DNA from: Paenibacillus phyllosphaerae
GTDB lineage: Bacteria > Bacillota > Bacilli > Paenibacillales > Paenibacillaceae
Assembly: GCF_014192105.1 (NCBI RefSeq)
Contig: NZ_JACHXK010000014.1
Location: 62,001 to 126,000, forward strand
Reading direction: 5' to 3'
DNA length: 64,000 bases
The notes beneath the pieces were generated by a model that made no database searches, had not been told where the DNA came from, and worked only from the letters and a program-made list of their open reading frames with translations. Numbering within the stretch: position 1 is the stretch's first letter; each line of letters starts with the position of its first letter. Below are positions 1-7,967 of this stretch, piece after piece. The position numbers and the translations under genes were made by a program.

Positions 1-439
1 GCGCGTTGTGCAATTCGGCGGCAGACTTCCCGAACAACAAGCAGTTCTCTTCGTCCTGAAGCACATTCTCAGCCCCGTCCATATAACGGAACAATGCGGC
101 CACGCGTTGTCCTTCAGGCGCATCGATAACCGCATATAAGCCGCCGTCCCGCCTCGGAATCGGTGCCGACACGGTCGTCTCCATCCCGCATTCCCGCAAG
201 ATGACGCTCAGCTGGGTTAAGAGCGACAGTTCATAGGCAACATCGTTCTCCCTCACGGCGAGACGATAAATCCGCAAGATATAGAAGCCTTCGGCGGTGC
301 GCACGCGATACGTATCATTGAGGCCTCGAAGCCAATACAGGCATTCCTGCCAAGGCCCGATCCCATATTGGCCGCTTAGGCAATACGCCAGATACTTCGG
401 ATCCAGGACAGAACGCAGCGCGGCCGGTTGTGTATACAT
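1..439 (-). CDS. phosphotransferase (APH / homoserine-kinase-II-like), C-terminus outside window
   Basis: Only the first 146 codons are in the window; the reading frame runs open off the left edge. The N-lobe pattern of the APH/ChoK/RdoA kinase fold is visible: a GLNDTYRV nucleotide loop near residues 39-46 followed by FYILRIYR, then a run typical of 'family phosphotransferase' proteins ending in the AAELHNA helix. The ATG at 439 has AGGAG eight bases upstream; an in-frame ATG at 463 lacks a good site. It is the third gene of a minus-strand set after cysC and the sulfotransferase, with 116 bases between. The substrate cannot be told; small metabolites, sugars or homoserine are possible. Confidence 0.7.
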   Translation of the reverse strand, partial: MYTQPAALRSVLDPKYLAYCLSGQYGIGPWQECLYWLRGLNDTYRVRTAEGFYILRIYRLAVRENDVAYELSLLTQLSVILRECGMETTVSAPIPRRDGGLYAVIDAPEGQRVAALFRYMDGAENVLQDEENCLLFGKSAAELHNA

Positions 440-555
440 AGGTCCATCTCCTTTTTCATCCATAGTAATTACCGCCTTGCAAGAGCGCTATGTGGAGTCG
501 TAGAACACCGTTTGCTGCTTCTCCGCCTTATGCAGCCGCAGCCAAGCGTTACCGT

Positions 556-1287
556 CTACCATTTGACAAACTCCCACCCTTGCTGGCGTTCTTCCCGGAA
601 CCGCTGCACCCACTGTTCGGCGACCTCATCGGCCAGCCGGTCGAAGGCAGGCGGAGCAATACGGACCTGATCGCCTTGCAGTCCCAAGTAAGCGAGCGCC
701 TTCCGAACCGTCCCCTCATAGTCCTGAATAAAATCCTCATAGACGATCGTAAGCGGCACGATCCCGGATTCGGTCAGGAAGTCTTCGATCGCCGCTTCGC
801 ACATATTGCTGTCCACGAGCAGATGGTTGATCGCGTCGAAATGGTATTGGTCCGCAAGGTCGGCTGCCGACGGCTTCTCCCCCGTGCGGCGGTGCCATTC
901 GCCTGAGACGATCGCCCGCCACCAGGACACGGCCAACCGCACTTTATTGCGGCGCGTCATATAGATATGTTTCGTGCAGTTCGGGAACGCATGGTTCCAT
1001 ACTTCGGCACGAGACGCTTCCTGAGGCAATTCGAACAGTTGCCTGAAGCAGTCGATCCAGCGCTGCTCGAAGTTCATTTTCAGCCCGAATACCCCGTTGG
1101 GCGTCGTCCCGCTCTGCCAAATCCGCTCCACATCTTCACGCGTGAAGGTCTTCGGGTCGTTATGCTGGTAATGCAGCCATTCGCTCGGATTGCCGGCTAT
1201 CCCGGTCGAGGCTAGCGCTTCATTGAACAAGGTGCTTCCCGTCCGCTGAGCGAACCAGATCATATAGCTTTGCTGAGGTCGTATCAT
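556..1287 (-). CDS. Stf0-family PAPS-dependent sulfotransferase
   Basis: 243 residues. The 5'-phosphosulfate loop QRTGSTL lies at residues 14-20, followed by the Stf0-like NPSEWLH segment (Glu36 is the candidate catalytic base). The 3'-phosphate-binding Arg-x7-Ser is R113...S121 in the helix after IYMTRRN. The family transfers sulfate from PAPS to a carbohydrate or lipid hydroxyl; the founding member makes trehalose-2-sulfate in mycobacteria. The gene starts 25 bases after cysC, whose product makes PAPS, so donor synthesis and sulfation are co-encoded. Start ATG has GAGGG upstream. The acceptor is unknown. Confidence 0.85.
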   Translation of the reverse strand: MIRPQQSYMIWFAQRTGSTLFNEALASTGIAGNPSEWLHYQHNDPKTFTREDVERIWQSGTTPNGVFGLKMNFEQRWIDCFRQLFELPQEASRAEVWNHAFPNCTKHIYMTRRNKVRLAVSWWRAIVSGEWHRRTGEKPSAADLADQYHFDAINHLLVDSNMCEAAIEDFLTESGIVPLTIVYEDFIQDYEGTVRKALAYLGLQGDQVRIAPPAFDRLADEVAEQWVQRFREERQQGWEFVKW

Positions 1288-1312
1288 TGCAATCCCTCGC
1301 TTTCTCCTTCGG

Positions 1313-1870
1313 TTACGTAAGATGACGAATAACGAATGCCACGAATTCTTCGGTACTAACTTCGATCGATTGATGCCCGGTCTTCAGCGTCAGGTCTGCG
1401 TTAAGCGGCTGCTCATAGACCGCGTCGATGCCGGTAAAATCGCGGACTTCGCCGCTTCGAGCCTTCCGGTACAGCCCTTTGGGGTCCCGCTGCTCACATA
1501 ACGCAAGCGGGCAATCCACGTAGATCTCGGCGAACCCGTCATCCTGTAAGCGCTGCCGGATTTGATCTCGCGCCTGCCGCATCGGCGAAATCATGGCCAC
1601 CAGCACGACAAAACCCGCTGCCGCGAACATTGCAGCCACCTCTGCCGCACGCCGAAGATTCTCTTGGCGATCCTGCTCGGAGTAGCCAAGATCGCGGCAG
1701 AGCCCCTGTCTAAGCTGATCGCCGTCGAGAGTAACCGACCGAATGCCTAAGCGACCTAATTCCCGCTCCGTTTGCCGACAGATCGTCGTTTTGCCGGCGC
1801 CAGGCAGCCCGGTTAACCACATGACGCAGCCGCGATGACCATCAGCGTCTACCATGCGAAGTTCTTTCAC
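1313..1870 (-). CDS. cysC: adenylyl-sulfate kinase CysC (GTG start)
   Basis: 185 residues when started at the GTG at 1870, which has AGGAGGT six bases upstream; a longer frame to 1945 would run through a terminator hairpin and has no site. Walker A is GLPGAGKT at residues 21-28, followed by LDGDQLRQGL and the family-specific FTGIDAVYEQP motif. The enzyme phosphorylates APS to PAPS with ATP in the cytoplasm. The length is slightly below the usual ~200. Here PAPS is more likely for the adjacent sulfotransferase than for cysteine synthesis alone, since no sulfate-reduction genes are nearby. Expression is probably attenuated by the hairpin at 1916-1954. Confidence 0.9.
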   Translation of the reverse strand: MKELRMVDADGHRGCVMWLTGLPGAGKTTICRQTERELGRLGIRSVTLDGDQLRQGLCRDLGYSEQDRQENLRRAAEVAAMFAAAGFVVLVAMISPMRQARDQIRQRLQDDGFAEIYVDCPLALCEQRDPKGLYRKARSGEVRDFTGIDAVYEQPLNADLTLKTGHQSIEVSTEEFVAFVIRHLT

Positions 1871-1915
1871 CGTCTTACCTCCTCTCCATGCGAACGAATG
1901 GCGGCCCGAAGACGC

Positions 1916-1954
1916 ACAAAAAGCCGTGAATGAACGAATGTCCATCCACGGCTT
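1916..1954 (-). terminator. intrinsic terminator in the cysC leader
   Basis: On the minus strand a 12-bp stem (AAGCCGTGGATG with CATTCACGGCTT, one G-T pair) closes a 10-base loop and runs into TTTTTG. It ends about 45 bases before the cysC GTG, leaving little room for a separate promoter, so it either ends the upstream small ORF or acts as an attenuator for cysC. Confidence 0.7.
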
Positions 1955-1990
1955 ATCGATGAAGAGCGGCAGCGTAATGAGATTACGCCA

Positions 1991-2128
1991 TCAGCCCTTG
2001 ATGCGCGCCCGTAGCGAAGGGGGATGTTCATGGCAGCGTTGGCATGATGAACGCCAGCCTGCCGTTTGCCCGCAACTGATGCCGTTCATGCCGTATTCAA
2101 TTCGTAAGGATACGTTAATCGCCGTCAT
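1991..2128 (-). CDS. small Cys-containing ORF upstream of cysC (45 aa)
   Basis: Not recognised. ATG at 2128 has GGGAGG seven bases upstream and the frame stays open for 45 codons. The peptide has three cysteines (19, 29, 32) including a CQRC pair and is basic at its end. Between its stop and cysC lie a 7-bp hairpin (1972-1988) and the intrinsic terminator at 1916-1954. It may be a real small protein, a leader peptide for cysC, or chance; the strong ribosome site is the main support. Confidence 0.4.
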   Translation of the reverse strand: MTAINVSLRIEYGMNGISCGQTAGWRSSCQRCHEHPPSLRARIKG

Positions 2129-2297
2129 GAACATGCCTCCCTTCACCGCCTTTCACATATTCGTAATTGTATAAGGCCATCGCGCAAGACGTCAACAATA
2201 TTTTTCCATTCGTTACATTTAACACCATTAACAATGACTACGAATCGGCCTTGAATCGAAAATCCAGGCTCATCCTCTTCATCCCCCAATCGGGTGA

Positions 2298-2326
2298 TTC
2301 ACTTGCTCTTGCGTTCATCGTACAAT
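2298..2326 (+). promoter_or_regulatory. sigma-A-type promoter for the small double-glycine ORF
   Basis: TTCACT (2298-2303), a 17-base spacer, then TACAAT (2321-2326), 27 bases before the ATG at 2354. Matches are 4/6 and 5/6 to consensus. Confidence 0.5.
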
Positions 2327-2353
2327 GGACCTAATCATTGACGGAGGTGTGGT

Positions 2354-2494
2354 ATGGCCGAGAATCAGCATCCAGAGCAGGACAAGCAGCAGGAAGAGGA
2401 AATCGAACTTCAAGATCTTGAGCAAGAACTGTCGGAAGAAGAACAGGCAGACGTTCAAGGCGGAGGTGGGCGTATCAAGCGCCGCGGCAGATAG
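2354..2494 (+). CDS. 46-aa acidic peptide with double-glycine motif
   Basis: Not recognised as a named family. ATG at 2354 follows ACGGAGGTGTGGT. Residues 1-34 are very acidic and Gln/Glu-rich; LSEEEQADVQGGGG then resembles the LSxEELxxVxGG end of Nif11/double-glycine leader peptides, and the last eight residues (RIKRRGR and neighbours) are strongly basic. It has its own promoter and terminator, so it is a monocistronic transcript. No RiPP-modifying enzyme or C39 peptidase transporter lies in the window, so a RiPP role is only a resemblance; a small nucleic-acid-binding or regulatory peptide is equally possible. Confidence 0.6.
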   Translation: MAENQHPEQDKQQEEEIELQDLEQELSEEEQADVQGGGGRIKRRGR

Positions 2495-2537
2495 AAGAGA
2501 TTGCTCCACGTTTCGAGCGAACGATAAATCATTCATG

Positions 2538-2575
2538 AACAGGCTTCTCCATCCCGGGAGAGGCCTGTTTTGTTT
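2538..2575 (+). terminator. intrinsic terminator
   Basis: Twelve-base-pair stem (ACAGGCTTCTCC with GGAGAGGCCTGT, one G-T pair), six-base loop, then TTTTGTTT. It ends the small ORF transcript. Confidence 0.85.
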
Positions 2576-2709
2576 CCCCCCTCGGATCCACTCCGCGTCC
2601 CCGCGTTCAGTTAACTTTCAGCAACCGTAACAGGCCATTTAAGTTTCGTTTAAGTTAGACCGCCTATTGTATAGCTATCACCAACAAACGACATAAGGAG
2701 TGACCCCAT

Positions 2710-3738
2710 ATGAACGAACCGAAGAAAAAGAAAACGCGCCGCAAGCTGATTATCGGCTTGACGATTTCCCTTACGACCGTCGGCGCCATCCTGTACGGGT
2801 TGGCAGACCGGTACTTGATCGAGCATGTAGAAGTCATCGTGGAGCAGCCGACTACGGCGCTCAGCTCAGCGGCTACCGCCACAAGCTCGGCTTCGACTGC
2901 TGCAACGTCGACGACCGGCGCCACCTCAACATCGGCTTCGAGCACGGACTCTACTACTGCCGCTGCCGGAACGTCGAGCACCGCAACCGTCGATGACTGG
3001 AATTACTCGAGCGACGGCGTCAAGATCGCCATTCAGCAAGTACAGACCGGAAGCGGCGACGATACGATCACCTACTATGTCGCGGATGTGCAGCTGCAAA
3101 GCGCGGCCAATCTGCTGACGGCCTTCGCGGACAATGCCTTCGGCCGCAATATTACCGAAGATACGTCGGATATCGCCTCCGCGAACAACGCGATCTTCGC
3201 CATTAACGGCGACTATTACGGCTTCCGCAGCGACGGCGTCGTCATCCGCAACGGCACGGTGTATCGCGACGAACCGGCGCGCGACGGGGTTGCCTTGTTC
3301 AACGATGGCACGATGGAGTCCTACAACGAGGAAGAGACTTCGACAGAGGAATTAGTCGCCCAAGGCGTGACGAACACATTCTCGTTCGGACCGATCCTCG
3401 TGAACGACGGCGTGGCGATTACGAATTTTGACAACGTCAGTATTGATTCGAACTTCGGCAACCGCTCGATCGACGAAGCCAATCCGCGTACGGGCATCGG
3501 CGTCATCTCGCCGAACCATTACGTATTCGTCGTCGTGGACGGGCGACAGGAAGGTTACAGCCGAGGCATGACGCTGAACGAGTTCGCTCAGCTGTTCGAG
3601 GACTTGGGCGCGACGGAAGCGTACAATCTCGATGGCGGCGGATCGTCCACGATGTATTTCAACGGCCGCGTCGTCAACAGCCCGGGCAGCAAAGGCCAAG
3701 AACGCGGCGTCAGCGACATTATCTATATCGCCGAATAG
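2710..3738 (+). CDS. membrane-anchored phosphodiester glycosidase (NAGPA domain) protein
   Basis: 342 residues. A Lys/Arg-rich N-terminus and one transmembrane anchor (about 12-32) are followed by a Ser/Thr/Ala-rich linker (48-95) and an extracellular NAGPA domain with NGDYYGF (166-172), RTGIG and the closing NLDGGGSSTM (306-315). The family (PF09992) cleaves GlcNAc-1-phosphodiesters or is tied to exopolysaccharide genes. It starts after AAGGAGTGA and lies 34 bases before a GT2-GtrA glycosyltransferase on the same strand, which suggests a shared cell-surface polysaccharide role. Substrate unknown. Confidence 0.85.
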   Translation: MNEPKKKKTRRKLIIGLTISLTTVGAILYGLADRYLIEHVEVIVEQPTTALSSAATATSSASTAATSTTGATSTSASSTDSTTAAAGTSSTATVDDWNYSSDGVKIAIQQVQTGSGDDTITYYVADVQLQSAANLLTAFADNAFGRNITEDTSDIASANNAIFAINGDYYGFRSDGVVIRNGTVYRDEPARDGVALFNDGTMESYNEEETSTEELVAQGVTNTFSFGPILVNDGVAITNFDNVSIDSNFGNRSIDEANPRTGIGVISPNHYVFVVVDGRQEGYSRGMTLNEFAQLFEDLGATEAYNLDGGGSSTMYFNGRVVNSPGSKGQERGVSDIIYIAE

Positions 3739-3772
3739 TCGGCATACGACATGAAAATCAAGGAGGCAGAAC

Positions 3773-4786
3773 ATGATGACCGTATTGATTCCAGCTTATG
3801 AACCTGACCACAGACTGCTTTCGCTTATTGCCAACCTCAAGGCGGCATGCAGCACGAAGATCGTCGTTGTCGACGACGGCAGCGGCGAGGCGTACCGCGA
3901 TATCTTCAACTCCGCCCGGGATGCCGGCTGCACCGTGCTTACCCATACTACCAATCTCGGCAAGGGCCGCGCGCTTAAGACCGGATTCACCTACCTCAAA
4001 GAACAAGGCGACAGAGATGGCGTCGTATGCGCGGACAGCGACGGCCAGCATCTGCCGACGGATATTATGCGCATCGCCGATGCGGTCGCGTCTCATGAAG
4101 ACGGGATCGTGCTCGGATGCCGGCACTTCACCGGCAAGGTGCCGCTGCGGAGCCGATTCGGCAACAGCGCCACGCGAATGATCTATGCGGTCACGACCGG
4201 ACGGCGCATACAGGATACGCAGACCGGCCTTCGCGGCTTCTCGTCGAAAATGCTGGACTGGCTGTGCCGGATCCCCGGCGAACGTTTCGAATATGAGATG
4301 AACATGCTGCTCCATGCGCAAGATGAAGGCTATAAACTCCATGAAGTGCCGATCGATACGGTGTATCTGGAGAATAACAAATCGTCGCATTTCCGCCCGA
4401 TCGCGGATTCAGCCAAGGTGTATGCGCCGATCGTGAAATTCTGCTCCTCGTCGCTACTCTCGGGCGTGCTCGATTTCGTGTTGGTCATGCTGCTGCAGAT
4501 GATGACCGGCAGCCTGCTCTTCTCCGTCTTCGGCGCGCGTGTCGCAAGCTCGCTGTTCAACTACACGATGAATCGGAACTTCGTGTTCGGCAAGCAGCAA
4601 AAGACGACGATCTTCTCGTCCGCGCCGAAGTATTTTGCGCTCGTCGTGCTGATCCTCATGTTCAACTACGGTCTGATGTACCTGTTCCACGAGAGCATCG
4701 GCATGCCGCTCGTCATCGCGAAGCTGCTGACCGAAGGCGTCCTGTTCGTGTTTAGCTTCTGGTCGCAGCGCAAATTTATCTTCTAA
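3773..4786 (+). CDS. GT2 glycosyltransferase fused to GtrA-like membrane domain
   Basis: 337 residues. Residues 1-225 are a dolichyl-phosphate-mannose-synthase-like GT2 domain with VVVDDGSG (31-38), NLGKGRALKTG and ADSDGQH (87-93, nucleotide-sugar/metal site). Residues about 215-337 hold four hydrophobic segments typical of GtrA, ending NFVF...SFWSQRKFIF. Such proteins load a sugar on undecaprenyl phosphate and help flip it for decoration of surface glycans. AAGGAGG precedes the ATG. Probably co-transcribed with the phosphodiester glycosidase upstream. Confidence 0.88.
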   Translation: MMTVLIPAYEPDHRLLSLIANLKAACSTKIVVVDDGSGEAYRDIFNSARDAGCTVLTHTTNLGKGRALKTGFTYLKEQGDRDGVVCADSDGQHLPTDIMRIADAVASHEDGIVLGCRHFTGKVPLRSRFGNSATRMIYAVTTGRRIQDTQTGLRGFSSKMLDWLCRIPGERFEYEMNMLLHAQDEGYKLHEVPIDTVYLENNKSSHFRPIADSAKVYAPIVKFCSSSLLSGVLDFVLVMLLQMMTGSLLFSVFGARVASSLFNYTMNRNFVFGKQQKTTIFSSAPKYFALVVLILMFNYGLMYLFHESIGMPLVIAKLLTEGVLFVFSFWSQRKFIF

Positions 4787-4918
4787 CGTTTGCCGCCACG
4801 CTTTTGAAAATCCGTGAAGAATCGGCAAAAATCCGGCGTCTTGTTCGCAGGTCGCGCTCCCCTGCCTGCTTACGGCTTATAATAGGGCTGACAATTGCAA
4901 TCGAGGGGAGCGTCTATC

Positions 4919-5611
4919 ATGCCGGAGATTATACGAGTATTGGCTCGCGGTGAACTAAGAGCGGCGTCTATGTTAGAGGGAGAACAAGCAGCCCAGATGG
5001 CGGCAACGCCGCGGCTTCTGGCCGAGCAAGGCGCTGTGCTTGTCATCGCCTGCTATCGGTGGGAGAGACAAGTCTTTCTCTATTATGAATGCGTAGATGA
5101 CGTGCTGGCGCCCGAGCAAGTGATTCCCGAGTTAACCGGATATCTGGCAGAATGGCCGGGACAGGCGGAGCCGAGAAGCTGGATCCCGATGATCGACGTG
5201 TTCCATTTCAATGATCCGGCCTCCATATCGCATTGGCAGCGGAAGCAGCCGGTCGAACGGCGGGCTGGACGCGTCGCCCATCTGAAGCCCGAGATGGCGG
5301 CCAGTTATATTTATTACCATTATCAGCTTCAGGAGGAGCGGGCGTTCCTCGGTCCCAAGTACGAGATCATCGCCATGCATGAGAATGTGCTGTTCGGCTA
5401 CCAGGAATTCCCCGCCGTCGTCGAAGAGCCGATACTGCCGAAGAAGCTCGCGACCAATAGCACGCCTGTGAATTGGAGCGACAGCCGGATGGATCTCCAT
5501 TTTCAACCATGGCCGGACGGTCATCTGTATTTCAAGCCGGTTCAGGAGCTGTTCGCGCATACGTCGGCGGATTATGCGGTTGTCGAGGCAGCGGAGGAAG
5601 TATCGGAATAG
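4919..5611 (+). CDS. hypothetical protein (230 aa)
   Basis: Not recognised. Soluble, with no signal peptide or membrane segment; many Trp/Tyr residues and a central block KPEMAASYIYYHYQLQEE near residue 125 followed by HENVLFGYQEFP. Start chosen at 4919, where GAGGGGAG sits upstream; a longer frame from 4895 has no site. A TATAAT box at 4878 region precedes it with no clear -35. It stands alone, bounded by a hairpin after its stop, and has no informative neighbour. Confidence 0.75.
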   Translation: MPEIIRVLARGELRAASMLEGEQAAQMAATPRLLAEQGAVLVIACYRWERQVFLYYECVDDVLAPEQVIPELTGYLAEWPGQAEPRSWIPMIDVFHFNDPASISHWQRKQPVERRAGRVAHLKPEMAASYIYYHYQLQEERAFLGPKYEIIAMHENVLFGYQEFPAVVEEPILPKKLATNSTPVNWSDSRMDLHFQPWPDGHLYFKPVQELFAHTSADYAVVEAAEEVSE

Positions 5612-5618
5612 GTAGAGC

Positions 5619-5655
5619 AAAGGCTGCGGATCCTACGGGATCGGCAGCCTTTGTC
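5619..5655. terminator. hairpin between convergent genes
   Basis: AAAGGCTGC pairs with GCAGCCTTT, then a mismatch and five more base pairs close a TACG loop. Only three T residues follow in either direction, so it may be a weak bidirectional terminator between the plus-strand gene ending at 5611 and the minus-strand gene ending at 5688. Confidence 0.5.
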
Positions 5656-5687
5656 ACTGTCGGGAAACAGCAGCTCATCGAATGAGG

Positions 5688-6209
5688 TTAGAAACTTTTA
5701 TCACGATAATAACATTCGCCTTGGTATGTAAATTGCCGGGCATTGTACGATAGAGCAAGCTTCATATACGGTGCGACATTGGCCGCCGTGCGCTCGGCGA
5801 ACACAAACATCATGAACTGCTCGATCAGAAAATTAGTGCTGAGTCGAAACATCCACTCCAGCTCCTCGGTCGATACCTGCGTCCCGTACGTAAGCTCGAT
5901 CTTATACAGTTCCACCACTCCGAAGGGAGGGATGCGATCCCAATAATCAAAACCCTCTTGATCGTAATCCTTGATCACGCTCTCCTCCATCGGCTGAAGC
6001 AGCGGTGATCGTTCTTGATGCAGATCCCGCACCAGGAACCGGATCGATCCGGATTGGCCGTAGTGGAGCTGAATGACGGCATGATTCCGATTATGTCCCG
6101 GTTGAACCGTAATCACCGCGCGCTCCATCAATGATCGGACGAGCGGAGGCGCATCCTCCCATTCGCTGATCTTGTAGCTCTTCTGTTCCAAAAATACGCT
6201 TACCCGCAA
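5688..6209 (-). CDS. hypothetical protein (173 aa, TTG start)
   Basis: Not recognised. Soluble protein with a hydrophobic, aromatic C-terminal half (LEWMFRLSTNFLIEQFMMFVFAE) that could pack as helices. The start is a TTG at 6209 with GGAGG six bases upstream. It is the last of three tightly spaced minus-strand genes (gaps of 10 and 14 bases) after two GNAT acetyltransferases, so it is likely in their operon. Confidence 0.7.
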   Translation of the reverse strand: MRVSVFLEQKSYKISEWEDAPPLVRSLMERAVITVQPGHNRNHAVIQLHYGQSGSIRFLVRDLHQERSPLLQPMEESVIKDYDQEGFDYWDRIPPFGVVELYKIELTYGTQVSTEELEWMFRLSTNFLIEQFMMFVFAERTAANVAPYMKLALSYNARQFTYQGECYYRDKSF

Positions 6210-6223
6210 GTCCTTCCTCCAAA

Positions 6224-6727
6224 CTACAGTCGCAGCACCATAAGCTCCTCATCATAATACGCGTCGTTCACCTTTAATGCATGGCGCTCCAAGCCGTACA
6301 CTTCGAAACCAAGGGACATATACAGCCTCTTCGCGGCTTCGTTGCCGACGACGACCGTAAGGTTGATTCGTTCCAGCCCCTCGAACTGGCGGGCTCTATG
6401 GATCAGCTCTGTCAGCAGCGACTTGCCAAGACCCGTGCCTCGGGTTGAAGGAGCAACGTACATCCCATATATATTCGCTTTGTGCAGTGCCTTCGGACCG
6501 TTCTCCCGCACCAAGGTCACAATACCGGACAACTCGCCTTGCACATTGAACCCGCCTAACGCGATTTTACCTTCGGCTGGCTTTACCCGCTCCGCGAACG
6601 TCTCGATGGCGAATGCCGCTTCCCGTTCATAGGTCGATCCGAACGCTTCCGGACTGACGGTTAAAGCCTCCAGCCGCAATGCCCGGTAAGCCGCAGCATC
6701 GTCCTCGTTCAATACGCGAATATGCAT
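6224..6727 (-). CDS. GNAT-family N-acetyltransferase
   Basis: 167 residues. Acetyl-CoA pyrophosphate loop RGTGLGKSLL follows the NIYGMYVAP beta-strand, and NEAAKRLYMSLGFEVYG is the usual C-terminal GNAT block. ATG at 6727 has AGGAGG seven bases before it; ten extra residues upstream have no site. Substrate unknown. Middle gene of a three-gene operon with another GNAT upstream. Confidence 0.85.
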   Translation of the reverse strand: MHIRVLNEDDAAAYRALRLEALTVSPEAFGSTYEREAAFAIETFAERVKPAEGKIALGGFNVQGELSGIVTLVRENGPKALHKANIYGMYVAPSTRGTGLGKSLLTELIHRARQFEGLERINLTVVVGNEAAKRLYMSLGFEVYGLERHALKVNDAYYDEELMVLRL

Positions 6728-6737
6728 GCCGTTCCTC

Positions 6738-7163
6738 CTAATCGTAAGCTTTGTCAAAATGGTAAGCCGCGATCTTCATCTTCTGCTTGAGATAGAAACG
6801 GTGCGCATCGTGACGCTGAACGCCGGAATCCAAATGCAGACCGTTGCATTCCTGCCGCTGCGCCTCCGTCTCCAACCAATCGAACAGTTGGTTCGCATAG
6901 CCTCGGGAACGACTTTCCTGATCGGTGATCAGATCGTCCACATAGAGATATTTGCCCCATGCCAATGACTCGCCGATCTTGTAGCCCGAGCAAGCTTTCA
7001 CTTGCGCCTCATCCACGAGCACGAGCAGCTGGTAGCCATACTGTTCTTGCATATGCTTGATGCGGCTCACGTAATGCTCCTCGGACAAATGCGGTCTTAG
7101 CTGTTTCATAATAGGAAACGTTGAGCGGATCTCTTCATCGGACTTCGCAAGTAATAATTTCAT
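6738..7163 (-). CDS. GNAT-family N-acetyltransferase (short)
   Basis: 141 residues. The core GNAT features are YLYVDDLITDQESRSRGYANQLFDWL (acetyl-CoA loop RSRGYA) and DSGVQRHDAHRFYLKQKMKI at the end, as in small 'GNAT family' proteins with a GYR(I/T) substrate strand (here SGYKIGE). First gene of the operon running to 5688, separated from the next GNAT by ten bases. Substrate unknown. Confidence 0.82.
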   Translation of the reverse strand: MKLLLAKSDEEIRSTFPIMKQLRPHLSEEHYVSRIKHMQEQYGYQLLVLVDEAQVKACSGYKIGESLAWGKYLYVDDLITDQESRSRGYANQLFDWLETEAQRQECNGLHLDSGVQRHDAHRFYLKQKMKIAAYHFDKAYD

Positions 7164-7274
7164 TTTGGGCCTCTCCCTGATCAGGTTTTCCTCTAATGTA
7201 GGCCAAGCGCCGACAATTGAAAAGGTCCAATTCGTTCGGAAAAGAGTAAACCAGTTCGTCCTGAAGGTAACGCG

Positions 7275-7904
7275 TTACTCATCGAAGCGCAGCGTCGCAA
7301 TCATTCCCCATTCCATCCCGCTTAACGCTTCCTGCGTGAAATCGCCGCTCCGAATCGAGTTCGTACTCGTTGCGTGCATGCCCCAGACCGGAACATCACC
7401 AGTCGCAGTCAAGGTGACCGGCTCCGAATAATGGATTAAGCCTCGGGCGGTCAGCTTGGGATCTACAGGGCGAGTAAAGGTAGATACGCCCGTTCCCGAA
7501 TCATGTACGATGCCGACTTTTATCGAATCCACCCCGCCTTGCGCTGCGGCTGGAACCGAATCAATCGACATGATGATCTCGACCTCTCGATTGTCCGGAT
7601 CCCCCGGGTCGAAAAATACGTCCATGATGGAACCAAACGAGCCGACCTTCTTCCCGTTCTCCCAGAGATCCAGATTCAGAGTGGCATTAGGCTTGCCGTC
7701 ACCTTCGTAACGCAGCTTGAAGCCTCCCGTCATCGTACCGAGAAAATTTTTAAGTTTAGCCGCTTCCCCTTCGAATGGGTCGACCGGGGTAAGCGTAATC
7801 TTGGCCGATTCCGCTTTGCTGTCTGGCTCAGGTTGATTCTCTTCATCCGCGCATCCGGTTAAGGCCAAACATAATATCATCAACAAACCTAGCATTCGTC
7901 GCAT
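7275..7904 (-). CDS. lipoprotein, hypothetical
   Basis: 209 residues with a lipoprotein signal peptide (MRRMLGLLMILCLALTGC, Cys18 in an LTGC lipobox). The mature part is acidic for 20 residues, then a soluble all-beta-looking domain with no motif I can place. Likely anchored on the outer face of the membrane. Upstream gap of 63 bases to the small membrane-protein gene on the same strand; its job is unknown. Confidence 0.75.
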   Translation of the reverse strand: MRRMLGLLMILCLALTGCADEENQPEPDSKAESAKITLTPVDPFEGEAAKLKNFLGTMTGGFKLRYEGDGKPNATLNLDLWENGKKVGSFGSIMDVFFDPGDPDNREVEIIMSIDSVPAAAQGGVDSIKVGIVHDSGTGVSTFTRPVDPKLTARGLIHYSEPVTLTATGDVPVWGMHATSTNSIRSGDFTQEALSGMEWGMIATLRFDE

Positions 7905-7967
7905 GTCATTCCTCCTAACGCCGCTAGCTATCCAGATCTATTACAGACGTTGTTAGGTGGTGAAAAG

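Noticed and set aside
1870-2174. SAM (S-box) or T-box riboswitch before cysC
   Set aside because: No S-box core or T-box TGGNACC-type motif could be found; only simple hairpins and a small ORF.
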